A stretch of DNA of 64,000 nucleotides, taken from Caloramator mitchellensis (lineage in GTDB: Bacteria; Bacillota; Clostridia; Clostridiales; Caloramatoraceae). Of this stretch, positions 26,112 through 35,236 are shown one piece after another. Numbering within the stretch: the stretch's first letter is position 1; the number at the start of each line of letters is the position of its first letter. Made by a program: the position numbers and the translations under genes. Where the stretch lies: positions 45,771-109,770 of the forward strand of contig NZ_LKHP01000008.1 in NCBI RefSeq assembly GCF_001440545.1, in the 5' to 3' direction. The notes beneath the pieces are model-generated. The model saw nothing but the letters and a program-made list of their open reading frames with translations. It did not search any database and was not told where the DNA came from.

Positions 26112-28043
26112 TTAATTCTTAGCATCTTTAATTGAAAGCGATAGTTTTTTATTTTCGGTATCTATTCCTATTATTTTAACTTTTACCTTTTGGCCTATTC
26201 TTGCAACATCCTGTGGTTTATTAATTCTTATATGAGACATATTTGAAATGTGAACAAGACCCTGGACTCCCTCTTCTAATTCAACAAATGCTCCGAAGTC
26301 AGTCATATTAACTATCCTTCCCTCTACTATATCATCAACTGAATATTTTGAAACAAAATTTTCCCAAGGAGTTGCCTGAGTTCTTTTTATACTGCCTGTA
26401 ACCTTTAATTCTTCTATATTTACCTTAATTATTAATAGTTCAATTGTTTGATTTAACTTCAATACATCTTCAATTTTCGATATTTTTTTCCAAGAAACTT
26501 CTGAAATAGGAATGAATACATCTACATCTCCTACTTCAACAAAGGCACCTGATTCAATGATATTTTTAACTCTTCCATTTAAAACTTGGCCTTCTCTAAT
26601 TAACTTAATAGCTGCCCTAGCTCTTTCATGTTTCTCTTCTCTAACCTGTGCCCTTCTTGTTAGTATTAGGTTTGCATTTCCTTTTTCGAATTTTATTTCC
26701 AAAATATTAGCCTGCACCTTTTTGCCTAAAATTGATTGAGCCTCACCTTCGTTAACTCCTGAGTGAGAAATAGGCATAAAACATCTTAAATCCCCAAACT
26801 TGCATTCATAGCCGCCTTTAACTTCCTTAGTAATTTCTACCTCAATAGGCTTTTTCTCATCTTTATACATTTTTAATTTTTCGAAGAATTCTTCTTTTTC
26901 TAATTCTTTTCTACTTAACAATACATTGCCTTCACCATCATTCATCCTAATTACTTCAACTTCAATTACATCCCCTTCTTTGAAGTGTTCTCTTAAATTT
27001 ATAGGAATATTTGAAGCTTCATCAGCCGGCATAATACCATCTGATTTGTAAGATATATCTAAATATACTTCCTTATCGGTTACATGAATAACTTTTCCTG
27101 TTATAATATCTCCTACTTCTAGTCTTACAAAATCAGCAAAATAATCTATTTCATCTGAAATTTTGATTTCTTCCTTTTTAATATCGTTTTTTTCAAACCT
27201 TTTATCTTCAAATCCTTTAATAATTGTAACTACCTCATCAATGATGAATTGTGGGGTAGATGCTCCTGCAGTAATACCTATTTTATTAAATGACCTTAGT
27301 TTTTCAACTTCAAGTTCCTTTGCATTTTCTATAAAAATAGCCTCTTTACAGTATTGCTTTGATATTTCAAATAGTTTTTTTGTATTCGAACTTTCTTTTC
27401 CTCCAACTACAATCATCAAATCTACATTTTTAGCTATTTCCATTGTTTCCCTTTGCCTAATTTCAGTTGCATTGCAAATTGTATTGATAATAAGTGCTTC
27501 CTTAGTCCTTTTAACAATCTCGCAAACTAATTGATGCCATTTATTTGAATTAAATGTTGTCTGAGCTACAACGCATACTTTTTTATTCTTAAATTTATCG
27601 TCATCTATATCATTTATTTCATTTACAATAATAGCTTTTTTCTCGCACCATCCATTTATACCAGTAACTTCTGGATGAACTGCATCTCCAACTATAACAA
27701 TTTGGTAACCATTTTTATAGTTTTTTTCAACGATATTATGTATATTTTTTACATATGGACAAGTTGCATCAATAATCTCAATATTCATGTTGTTCATCTT
27801 TTCCAATTCATCTTTACCAATTCCATGGCTTCTAATAATTACCGTTTGCCCATCCTGAATTTCATTAATGTCCCTTAGAGTTTTAACACCATTTTTTTCT
27901 AACTGCATTACTGCATCTTCATTATGAATAATTGGACCTAATGTCCTAACGTTTTCCCTTTCATTTGATGCTTTTATAGCTTCGTCCATAGCTTTTTTTA
28001 CACCAAAACAAAATCCTGCATTTTGAGCAACTAAAAGCTCCAT
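26112..28043 (-). CDS. ispH: IspH fused to four S1 RNA-binding domains
   Basis: Residues 1-280 are 4-hydroxy-3-methylbut-2-enyl diphosphate reductase, the last step of the MEP isoprenoid pathway. The three cluster Cys lie in NAGFCFGVKKA, DATCPYVKN and NTICNATEIRQ. Residues ~300-643 hold four S1 motifs, such as GDIITGKVIHVTDKEVYLDI, GRVKNIIESGAFVEVGDVD and GRIVNMTDFGAFVELEEGVQ. This fusion is known in Clostridia, where the S1 half serves as the ribosomal protein S1-like part. The start overlaps the plsC stop (TAATG), within a cmk-plsC-ispH operon, an order also known from Clostridia. Confidence 0.95.
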   Translation of the reverse strand: MELLVAQNAGFCFGVKKAMDEAIKASNERENVRTLGPIIHNEDAVMQLEKNGVKTLRDINEIQDGQTVIIRSHGIGKDELEKMNNMNIEIIDATCPYVKNIHNIVEKNYKNGYQIVIVGDAVHPEVTGINGWCEKKAIIVNEINDIDDDKFKNKKVCVVAQTTFNSNKWHQLVCEIVKRTKEALIINTICNATEIRQRETMEIAKNVDLMIVVGGKESSNTKKLFEISKQYCKEAIFIENAKELEVEKLRSFNKIGITAGASTPQFIIDEVVTIIKGFEDKRFEKNDIKKEEIKISDEIDYFADFVRLEVGDIITGKVIHVTDKEVYLDISYKSDGIMPADEASNIPINLREHFKEGDVIEVEVIRMNDGEGNVLLSRKELEKEEFFEKLKMYKDEKKPIEVEITKEVKGGYECKFGDLRCFMPISHSGVNEGEAQSILGKKVQANILEIKFEKGNANLILTRRAQVREEKHERARAAIKLIREGQVLNGRVKNIIESGAFVEVGDVDVFIPISEVSWKKISKIEDVLKLNQTIELLIIKVNIEELKVTGSIKRTQATPWENFVSKYSVDDIVEGRIVNMTDFGAFVELEEGVQGLVHISNMSHIRINKPQDVARIGQKVKVKIIGIDTENKKLSLSIKDAKN

Positions 28044-28633
28044 TATTTAGCCCCCTCCTTTAAATTCCTTATCTCATCTATAACAATCTGACTGAGTTCA
28101 AAATAATCCTCACCAGTCATCTTGTCCTTCTTATAAATTGAAAAATCTATAGGTTGTCCAAATATAACCTGCATTCTGGAAAATGGTTTGTAACTTCCTG
28201 AAATATAAGTTGGGATAACTGGCTTATTTGACTTTAAAGCAAAAACTGCAACTCCTGAATGAGCTTTTCCAAGGTCGTTTCCTTTCACTCTTGTCCCTTG
28301 TGGAAACAATCCAACAAGTTGGCCTTCCTTTAACAGTTTCAATGTATTTTTGACTGCTGTTAAATCTGTTTCACCACGTCTTACAGGATATGCCCCTACG
28401 TTTTCTAGAAGGAATTTCATTAATGGATTGTTAAAAGCTTCAGCTTTAGCCATAAATCTTATAGGTCTTTTTGTTACTATGGCAACCATCACTGGATCTG
28501 CCCATGTATAATGGTTCGGACAAATAAGCGCCCCCTCATTATCTGGTATGTTTTCAATTCCTTTTATTTCAATTTTATAAATTAAATTAAATAAAAATTT
28601 TGCAATGGGTTTAATAATTTTATAAAGTAACAT
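28043..28633 (-). CDS. plsC: 1-acyl-sn-glycerol-3-phosphate acyltransferase
   Basis: This membrane-bound acyltransferase makes phosphatidic acid. The catalytic motif is NHYTWADP (HX4D), and the acceptor-binding motif is PQGTRVKG. A short hydrophobic N-terminus (MLLYKIIKPIAKFLFNLIYK) anchors it. The ATG at 28633 follows the cmk stop by one base with GGGGTG upstream, so I reject the in-frame GTG at 28648. Length is 196 aa. Confidence 0.9.
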   Translation of the reverse strand: MLLYKIIKPIAKFLFNLIYKIEIKGIENIPDNEGALICPNHYTWADPVMVAIVTKRPIRFMAKAEAFNNPLMKFLLENVGAYPVRRGETDLTAVKNTLKLLKEGQLVGLFPQGTRVKGNDLGKAHSGVAVFALKSNKPVIPTYISGSYKPFSRMQVIFGQPIDFSIYKKDKMTGEDYFELSQIVIDEIRNLKEGAK

Positions 28634-28634
28634 A

Positions 28635-29303
28635 TCAACACCCCGCACATTTATTTCTTATAATGAGTAATATATCCTCCACAACTTCATTAATCGTTTT
28701 GTTACTGCTGTCAATTGTAATTGCATCTTCTGCTTTTCTTAGCGGATTTATTTTTCTTGTAGAGTCAATATAATCTCTATTTTCAATTTCCTTATATATT
28801 TCATCAAATGAAACTTCTATACCCTTTTCGTGCAACTCAGTATATCTTCTTCGTGCTCTTTCTTCAGCGGATGCTATCAAAAATATTTTAACGTCAGCAT
28901 TCATCAAAACATTTGTCCCAATATCTCTTCCATCCATTATAACGCTCTTTTTTAGAGCAATTTCCCTTTGAAGCTTGACTAATTTTTCTCTAACCTCTGG
29001 CATTGCAGCTACTCTAGAAACATATTTTCCTATTTCAGGCAATCTAATTTCTTCAGAAACATCCTCATCATCAAGATATATTTTCCCTTTTTCAAAATTA
29101 ATATCAGTATAAGATAAAATGTTACTTATTTTATCATAATCATTATCTAAATCAATTCCTTTTCTTAGAAATTTTAAAGTAACAGCTCTATACATTGCTC
29201 CAGTATCAATATACTCTATATTCAATTTGTCAGCTATTATTCTAGCTATCGTGCTTTTTCCTGCACCAGCTGGTCCATCTATTGCTATTGAAATTCTTCT
29301 CAT
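28635..29303 (-). CDS. cmk: Cytidylate kinase
   Basis: It phosphorylates CMP and dCMP. The P-loop is IDGPAGAGKSTIAR at the N-terminus, followed by the substrate-binding YIDTGAMYRAVTL. VIMDGRDIGTNV is the conserved acidic motif, and the lid contains RARRRYTELHEKG. At 222 aa it is normal. It is upstream of and nearly coupled to plsC and ispH. Confidence 0.96.
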   Translation of the reverse strand: MRRISIAIDGPAGAGKSTIARIIADKLNIEYIDTGAMYRAVTLKFLRKGIDLDNDYDKISNILSYTDINFEKGKIYLDDEDVSEEIRLPEIGKYVSRVAAMPEVREKLVKLQREIALKKSVIMDGRDIGTNVLMNADVKIFLIASAEERARRRYTELHEKGIEVSFDEIYKEIENRDYIDSTRKINPLRKAEDAITIDSSNKTINEVVEDILLIIRNKCAGC

Positions 29304-29339
29304 GAAAATTCCTCCACATAATAATTTCTACAAAAGTTT

Positions 29340-29705
29340 TCATTTTCCTTCTAATATATCTGGTCTTAATATTATAGAATCTCTTAAATATATGTTTTTT
29401 ACTTCTGTTTGATTTTTATCACCATTTACTAGAAGCATTACTCTAATGCATCTTTCCAAGCTATTTTCAACTTCCATCTCCTGGAGACACATCAAAGAAG
29501 CATTTGTAATTCCCATTTTCCTTGCTCCTTCTGCAGGGTAAACACTTTTTATATCCTTTGTTGCAGAAAAGATTATGGATATTATTTTTTCTTTATCAAT
29601 ATTATTTGCTTCTATTATTTTTGATAATAACTCTTCAACAGAATTCAATATTTCATCCTTCATGTCCTCGTTAATAGTTGTTGCGCCTCTAATTGTAAAC
29701 ATCAT
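29340..29705 (-). CDS. aroH: Chorismate mutase, AroH type
   Basis: It converts chorismate to prephenate for Phe/Tyr synthesis. The monofunctional trimeric AroH fold is recognised by IRGATTINEDMKDEIL, FSATKDIKSVYPAEGARK and CLQEMEVENSLERCIRVML, with the active-site Arg and Cys in the last. It starts at the ATG at 29705 behind AGGTGG, giving MMFTIRGATT; the frame extends ten codons further into the upstream gene without a ribosome site. No other aro genes are adjacent. Confidence 0.93.
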   Translation of the reverse strand: MMFTIRGATTINEDMKDEILNSVEELLSKIIEANNIDKEKIISIIFSATKDIKSVYPAEGARKMGITNASLMCLQEMEVENSLERCIRVMLLVNGDKNQTEVKNIYLRDSIILRPDILEGK

Positions 29706-29713
29706 ATCACCAC

Positions 29714-30937
29714 CTAAGAATAAAGTCCTGCACAATACCCTGTTGAAAATGCAATTTGAAGATTAAATCCACCTGTGTATGCATCAACATCCAATAGTTC
29801 TCCTGCAATAAAAAGGCCCTTTATTAGTTTAGATTCCATAGTCTGAGGGTCTACCTCTTTAACAGAAACTCCACCTCTTGTTATTATAGCTTCTGCAATT
29901 GGCCTTGTTCCAATCACAGTAACCTTAAACTCCTTTATAAGTTTTACAAGCCCTAATCGTTCTGCCTTAGTTATTGAGTTAACCTTTTTATTTGGATTAA
30001 TATTAGACAATTTAATCACAATTGGTATCATTTTTTTGGGCAATAGCTCTTCCAAGCTATTTTTAAAATCCTTATTCTTAAACATTTCAAAGTCCCTTAA
30101 TATTCTTCTGTCCAGTTCCTCAAATGTCAATGCTGGCTTTATATCTATAAATACCTCAACTTCATTTGGAAGCAGGTCAACAACGCTTCTGCTAGCAGAT
30201 AACACTATTGGCCCTGAAATGCCAAAATGCGTGAAAAGCATCTCCCCAAATTCCTGGTAAATGGCTTTATTTTTATTATAAATCTTAATTTCAACATTCT
30301 TTAAGGATAACCCCATCAAATCTTTAACCCATTCTTCCTTAGTTACTAAAGGAACAAGTGAAGGTTTTAAATCGGTTATTTTATGTCCAAGTTTTTGAGC
30401 TAATTTATGTCCTTCTCCATTAGAACCTGTTCCAGGATATGAAACTCCTCCAGTAGCTAATATTACGGAATCGCATTTTATAATATCTTTTCCATTGAGC
30501 TCAATCCCTGCTATATGATTGTCCTTTACAAAAATATCTGTTACTTTTGAGTTTAATATTACCTTTACATTATAATCATCTATGTATTTTTCAAAACATT
30601 TTATTATGTCGCTTGATTTATCACTTTCCGGAAATACTCTATCCCCACGTTCAATTTTAAGTTTAATGCCTTTTTTTTCTATAAAATTAATCAAATCGAC
30701 GTTTGAAAAGGTGTTTAAAGCTCTATACATAAATTTGCCATTACCCGGTATGTTTTTTATTATCTCTTCAATTGGTTTGCTGGTTGTAACATTGCACCTA
30801 CCCTTACCAGAAATAAAAATCTTTTTTCCTAATCTATCGTTTTTTTCTATTAATAAAACTTCTTTACCATTCTTAGCTGCTATAATTGCCGCCATCATTC
30901 CTGATGCTCCTCCGCCTACTACTACAACCTTTTTCAT
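29714..30937 (-). CDS. HI0933/YhiN-family FAD-dependent oxidoreductase
   Basis: This flavoprotein of unknown substrate is conserved across bacteria. The dinucleotide fold starts VVVGGGASGMMAAIIAAKNG. A second FAD motif is SVILATGGVSYPGTGSNGEG, and the C-terminal GLFIAGELLDVDAYTGGFN is the family signature. Length of 407 aa is typical. The gene lies nine bases upstream of aroH and is likely cotranscribed with it. Confidence 0.9.
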   Translation of the reverse strand: MKKVVVVGGGASGMMAAIIAAKNGKEVLLIEKNDRLGKKIFISGKGRCNVTTSKPIEEIIKNIPGNGKFMYRALNTFSNVDLINFIEKKGIKLKIERGDRVFPESDKSSDIIKCFEKYIDDYNVKVILNSKVTDIFVKDNHIAGIELNGKDIIKCDSVILATGGVSYPGTGSNGEGHKLAQKLGHKITDLKPSLVPLVTKEEWVKDLMGLSLKNVEIKIYNKNKAIYQEFGEMLFTHFGISGPIVLSASRSVVDLLPNEVEVFIDIKPALTFEELDRRILRDFEMFKNKDFKNSLEELLPKKMIPIVIKLSNINPNKKVNSITKAERLGLVKLIKEFKVTVIGTRPIAEAIITRGGVSVKEVDPQTMESKLIKGLFIAGELLDVDAYTGGFNLQIAFSTGYCAGLYS

Positions 30938-31010
30938 AGCAACCTCCTATTCATTTATTACAGTTATATTATTATATCATAAACATTATTTTTAAACCAA
31001 TATAAAACAT

Positions 31011-31044
31011 AAAAAAAGAACTCTCCGTGGAGAGTTCTTTTTTT
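31011..31044 (-). terminator. Terminator of gdhA
   Basis: GAACTCTCC and GGAGAGTTC around a short loop are flanked by seven A and seven T residues, so it works in either orientation. It follows the gdhA stop at once. Confidence 0.9.
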
Positions 31045-31045
31045 A

Positions 31046-32410
31046 TCAATAATTTCCTTGCGCGTGCATTGCATCAGCAACTTTTATAAAGCCTGCTATG
31101 TTAGCCCCAGCAACAAGGTTGTATCCAAATCCATATTCTTCAGCAGCTTTCATAGCATTGTTATGAATATTAACCATTATTTGATGTAATTTCTGGTCTA
31201 CTTCTTCAGCAGTCCATGCCATTCTCATGCTGTTTTGTGACATTTCAAGAGCTGATGTAGCTACTCCACCTGCATTTGCAGCTTTAGCTGGTCCTACAAT
31301 AACTCCATTTGCGAGGAAGTATTCAATAGCTTCGTTTGTGCATGGCATGTTAGCACCTTCTACAACATATTTAACACCATTAGAAACAATCTGCTTTGCA
31401 TGCTCTAAATGAATATCGTTTTGTGTTGCACAAGGCATTACTATATCGACTTTTACGCCCCAAGGCTTTTGACCTGGGAAGAATTGGACTCCATACTTGT
31501 CAGCATAATCTTGAACTCTATCTCTTCCTGAATTTCTCATCTCTAATAAATAATCAATCTTTTCTCCTACAACTCCATCTGGGTCATATATATATCCATC
31601 TGGTCCTGAAAGGGTAACAACTTTTCCGCCTAATTGAGCAACCTTGATACATGCTCCCCAAGCAACATTGCCAAACCCTGATACTGCAACAGTCTTTCCT
31701 TCAAACGTTTCCCCTTCATGTTTTAATACCTCTTGAGCAAAATAAGTAACACCATATCCTGTTGCTTCTGGTCTAATTAAGCTTCCACCGTATGACAAAC
31801 CTTTTCCTGTCAATACTCCGTTTTCAAATGCTCCTCTAATTCTTCTATAGTGTCCATATAAATATCCAATTTCTCTTGCTCCAACACCTATATCCCCAGC
31901 TGGAACGTCAACATCTGGACCGATATGTCTATATAATTCAGTCATGAAACTCTGGCAAAATCTCATTATTTCAGCATCCGACTTTCCCCTTGGGTCAAAG
32001 TCTGAACCGCCTTTACCACCACCAATTGGAAGGCCAGTTAGTGAATTCTTTAATATTTGTTCAAATCCAAGGAACTTTATTATGCTTAAATTAACTGAAG
32101 GATGGAATCTTAGCCCCCCCTTATAAGGTCCTATAGCTCCATTGAATTGAACTCTATATCCTCTATTGACGTGAAGATTTCCTTCATCATCAACCCATGG
32201 AACTTTAAACATAACCATTCTTTCTGGTTCGCAGAATCTTTCGAGTAAATTTTCCTCTATGTATTCTGGATGTTTTTCCAATACTGGTTGTAATGTAGGT
32301 AAAACTTCTTCAACGGCTTGTAAAAATTCCGGTTCGTTTGGATTTCTCTTTTTAACAACTTCAATTACCTGTCTGATGTAATCCGCTGGAGCTATATTTT
32401 TCTTTGCCAT
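31046..32410 (-). CDS. gdhA: Glutamate dehydrogenase
   Basis: It interconverts glutamate with 2-oxoglutarate and ammonia. The substrate lysines are in GPYKGGLRFHPSVN and LPIGGGKGGSDFDPRGKS, and the nucleotide fold contains VAVSGFGNVAWG. Length (454 aa) and sequence type match the hexameric small GDH (often NADP-linked), though coenzyme preference is inferred. It is a single gene with its own promoter and terminator, downstream of an rpiR-family regulator gene. Confidence 0.96.
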   Translation of the reverse strand: MAKKNIAPADYIRQVIEVVKKRNPNEPEFLQAVEEVLPTLQPVLEKHPEYIEENLLERFCEPERMVMFKVPWVDDEGNLHVNRGYRVQFNGAIGPYKGGLRFHPSVNLSIIKFLGFEQILKNSLTGLPIGGGKGGSDFDPRGKSDAEIMRFCQSFMTELYRHIGPDVDVPAGDIGVGAREIGYLYGHYRRIRGAFENGVLTGKGLSYGGSLIRPEATGYGVTYFAQEVLKHEGETFEGKTVAVSGFGNVAWGACIKVAQLGGKVVTLSGPDGYIYDPDGVVGEKIDYLLEMRNSGRDRVQDYADKYGVQFFPGQKPWGVKVDIVMPCATQNDIHLEHAKQIVSNGVKYVVEGANMPCTNEAIEYFLANGVIVGPAKAANAGGVATSALEMSQNSMRMAWTAEEVDQKLHQIMVNIHNNAMKAAEEYGFGYNLVAGANIAGFIKVADAMHAQGNY

Positions 32411-32447
32411 TATATGACCCCCTTAAATTTACATTGGTTATATCTCT

Positions 32448-32476
32448 ATTATGCATGATTTCTTGCAAAATATCAA
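32448..32476 (-). promoter_or_regulatory. Sigma-A promoter of gdhA
   Basis: On the minus strand, TTGATA (32471-32476), a 17-bp spacer and CATAAT (32448-32453) lie 38 bp before the start codon. Confidence 0.65.
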
Positions 32477-32570
32477 GCTTAAAAAATAAAATGTTTCATG
32501 ATTAACAACCGTTATCAGCAATTAAATTCTGTTTTCGCTATTTTTCGAAAATTTCCAAAAGTTTTAATAA

Positions 32571-33452
32571 TTAATCATTGTTATTTTTTGAACGATTTGC
32601 GTATACGCCATATTCTTCCCAAATATTTTCAAGTGTTCTAAATGTCTCTGAAATTACTTCTTTTTCTTTGCAACCAACAGCAACTATTAGTGCGTTTATT
32701 AGACTTAAAGGTGCAACAAGTGAATCAACGAAGGATACCATATTGCTTTGAGCAATCAATGTAAAATCAGCATGTGACGCTAACGGTGACAATAAACTAT
32801 CCGTAATAGCAACAACTTTTGCATTCCTGTCTTTTGAGAATTTTAAAGCTTCTACTGTTCTTGATGAATATCTTGGGAATGATATTCCTATAACAAGGTC
32901 TCCTTCTCCCACTCTTAATAGCTGTTCAAAAATATCGCTGACACCTCTTGAAACAACCCTTACATTATCGAGTATTAGATTTAGATAAAATCCTAAAAAT
33001 TCTACAATAGCCTGAGAACTTCTAAATCCAACAATATATATTCTCTTTGCCTTAAGAATTTCCTCGACTACATCCTCAAATACATTAGCATTGATTTTTT
33101 CAAGAGTAACTCTGATATTTTCAATATCAGCCTTGAGAACACTTCTTAGCGGATTTTCTTCGTCAATCAGGTCATTTGAAATTTCGATTCTCTGAACAGA
33201 GGTGAGTTTGTTCTTAATAAGTTCCTGCAGTTCCTTTTGAAGAGTTGGATACCCGCTAAAACCAAGCTCATTCGCAAATCTTACAACTGTGGATTCACTA
33301 ACCCCAACTGTTTGTCCGAGCTTTGCTGCAGTCATAAAAGCTGCCTTGTCATAATGCTTTAAAATATACTCTGCAATTATTTTTTGTCCCTTACTTAACC
33401 TTGGAAATCTAGTTTGAATAAGTTTCATTAAATCTTGTCTGTTTCCTTCCAT
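32571..33452 (-). CDS. RpiR/MurR-family transcription regulator
   Basis: This 293-residue repressor-type protein has an N-terminal HTH of the RpiR class (KLGQTVGVSESTVVRFANEL, about residues 43-62) and a C-terminal SIS sugar-phosphate-binding domain (RIYIVGFRSSQAIVEFLG, GISFPRYSSRTVEALK). Members respond to phosphosugars and often control sugar or amino-sugar use. No sugar gene is adjacent here; gdhA lies downstream, so its target is unknown. Confidence 0.9.
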   Translation of the reverse strand: MEGNRQDLMKLIQTRFPRLSKGQKIIAEYILKHYDKAAFMTAAKLGQTVGVSESTVVRFANELGFSGYPTLQKELQELIKNKLTSVQRIEISNDLIDEENPLRSVLKADIENIRVTLEKINANVFEDVVEEILKAKRIYIVGFRSSQAIVEFLGFYLNLILDNVRVVSRGVSDIFEQLLRVGEGDLVIGISFPRYSSRTVEALKFSKDRNAKVVAITDSLLSPLASHADFTLIAQSNMVSFVDSLVAPLSLINALIVAVGCKEKEVISETFRTLENIWEEYGVYANRSKNNND

Positions 33453-33574
33453 ACTATACCCCTTTTCCTATTTATTCCCCAAAATTAACATTAAATTAAT
33501 GTCATACTATATTGCAATTTTCTAAAAATACAATTATATTGTATCATTTAACAATCAAATTTGCAACATATCTT

Positions 33575-33763
33575 TCATTTTCTATTGCTTTTTTCTGCAT
33601 CATAAATTGAAATTGAATCTTTCCCATTGCTACTTGTAAGTCCAAATATTAGACCATAATGTTTAAGATTCTTATTCAAAAAATCAACTATCATATACAT
33701 TTCGTCATAAGCTTTGAATTCTTTTACTGCAATTAAGTGCAGACCTTCATGAATCTTTTTCAT
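33575..33763 (-). CDS. Small YpmA-like protein (DUF4264)
   Basis: This 62-residue protein begins MKKIHEGLHLIAVKEFKAYD. The core pattern (E-YMIVDFLNKNLKHYGLIFGL, then SISIYDA) resembles the short YpmA/DUF4264 family of Firmicutes. The function is unknown. The ATG at 33763 has GGGGGT at good spacing and overlaps the surE end by 17 bases, so it is probably cotranscribed with surE. Confidence 0.7.
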   Translation of the reverse strand: MKKIHEGLHLIAVKEFKAYDEMYMIVDFLNKNLKHYGLIFGLTSSNGKDSISIYDAEKSNRK

Positions 33764-34526
33764 CAGTATTACCCCCATCGATTATTTCTTCAACTTCCAT
33801 TAAAATTTTAAAATTAGTTAAATCATAATGAAGTGGCGTTATTGTTATATAGTCTTGTTTGATAAAGTATACATCAGTGTCTCCGTCATCTCCATCCTTA
33901 ACTGTTCCAGCAAGTTGAAATATCCTTTGATTTGTTCCATTTTCAACTTCCTTTTCTATGTAGGCATTTGTGTAAACTCTATTTCCAAGATTGCAAACCT
34001 TAATACCCTTAATCTCCTTTGCATAAGGAATATTTACATTCAAAACAACGTCTTCCTTTATTTTATTTTTTGTCATCTCAACTATTTTCCTCGCATAGTT
34101 AGCAGCCATTGAATAGTATTCGTCGTCACCATGAAAGTCTATTGAAACAGCTATTGATGGGATTTTATAAATTGCTCCTTCTACCGCAGCAGAAACAGTT
34201 CCCGAATAAATAACATCAGTTCCAAGATTAAATCCATCGTTTATGCCTGAAATAATTAAATCTATTTTTTCTTCTAGGAGTTTTTCAAGTGCAACCTTAA
34301 CGCAATCAGCTGGTGTTCCGTCAACTGTATATGCCCTTGAATTTATACCGTCTAATTTGTGCAGTTTAACAACAACTGGTCTGTGCAATGTAATTGAATG
34401 TCCTGCAGCACTTCTTTGTTTGTCAGGTGCAACAATTATACATTCAAAATATTTTTCTAATTCTTTTGTTAAAAAGTATATTCCTTTTGCCATAATGCCA
34501 TCATCATTAGTTATTAATATTCTCAT
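33747..34526 (-). CDS. surE: 5'/3'-nucleotidase SurE
   Basis: This metal-dependent nucleoside-monophosphate phosphatase has the metal-site motif LITNDDGIMAKGI at the N-terminus. The family motifs APDKQRSAAGHSIT and ISGINDGFNLGTDVIYSGTV follow. Length is 259 aa. It is divergent from the unknown gene at 34583, with an AGGAGG ribosome site. Confidence 0.95.
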   Translation of the reverse strand: MRILITNDDGIMAKGIYFLTKELEKYFECIIVAPDKQRSAAGHSITLHRPVVVKLHKLDGINSRAYTVDGTPADCVKVALEKLLEEKIDLIISGINDGFNLGTDVIYSGTVSAAVEGAIYKIPSIAVSIDFHGDDEYYSMAANYARKIVEMTKNKIKEDVVLNVNIPYAKEIKGIKVCNLGNRVYTNAYIEKEVENGTNQRIFQLAGTVKDGDDGDTDVYFIKQDYITITPLHYDLTNFKILMEVEEIIDGGNTDEKDS

Positions 34527-34582
34527 AATTAACCTCCTCTTTTGGAATTATAATAGTAAGACATTACGAAAGGAGTTATGCC

Positions 34583-35236
34583 ATGATTCAAATTGACGAT
34601 GCAGGTAGCGGTAGTTTAGTTGGAGGAACTATAATAGGCGCATTGCGCGTTGAAACAATGGAATTTTTCAACTATTTAATTCCCGTTAAATATTTTAAGT
34701 CACCTTATTTTAAGCAAAAAGAGTATGAATCCTACACAGTCAAATTGATTGAAAAGGCTATTAAGGATTTAAATATAACTAAGTATGAAGAAATACAAAT
34801 TTGCAGAGGTTATTTGTTCAATAAAGCTATTAAGTATTTAACCGATAAGGGATACAATGCAACATCGACTAAAATCTCCGAACCCCTACAAAGTTTGATT
34901 GAAGATACATTTAAAAAATATGTTATAGATATAGGAATCCCGGAAGATTATATAAACTTCACTAAATACCCGTTCCATTTTCATAAAATGCTAAGATGGG
35001 TCTTGGCCGACCCTAAGGATAGGATTAAATATTGTAAAACAGGCTGGGATAGTTGGCAGAAATATATTTGTAATTTAAATTTAACCAAAAGCACTGACTA
35101 TATCTTTTCAGGCCATTATGTGTGTTTAAAATGCGGCCAACCAATAAAAACTCCAGGTAAAATAAAGGTAATTAAATATACTACAAATAAGGATTATTTT
35201 ATTTACCTTCATCAAAATTGTCATTTTTCTCAATAA
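34583..35236 (+). CDS. Conserved-looking protein of unknown function, RNase H-like N-terminus
   Basis: I do not recognise the family with certainty. The N-terminus MIQIDDAGSGSLVGGTIIGA looks like the first two strands and catalytic Asp of ribonuclease HII-type folds (D(E/D)AGxGxLxGxxxxA). A helix-rich middle and a C-terminal CLKCGQ plus HQNC pattern, a likely zinc site, follow. Other catalytic acids of RNase HII are not evident, so the activity is open. The start has AAAGGAG seven bases before it. The 3' end overlaps the converging mnmM-like gene by 38 bases. Confidence 0.75.
   Translation: MIQIDDAGSGSLVGGTIIGALRVETMEFFNYLIPVKYFKSPYFKQKEYESYTVKLIEKAIKDLNITKYEEIQICRGYLFNKAIKYLTDKGYNATSTKISEPLQSLIEDTFKKYVIDIGIPEDYINFTKYPFHFHKMLRWVLADPKDRIKYCKTGWDSWQKYICNLNLTKSTDYIFSGHYVCLKCGQPIKTPGKIKVIKYTTNKDYFIYLHQNCHFSQ

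Noticed and set aside
34583..35236. Assignment of the unknown protein as rnhB
   Set aside because: Only the first motif fits RNase HII; the later acidic residues and overall length pattern do not, so no gene name is given.
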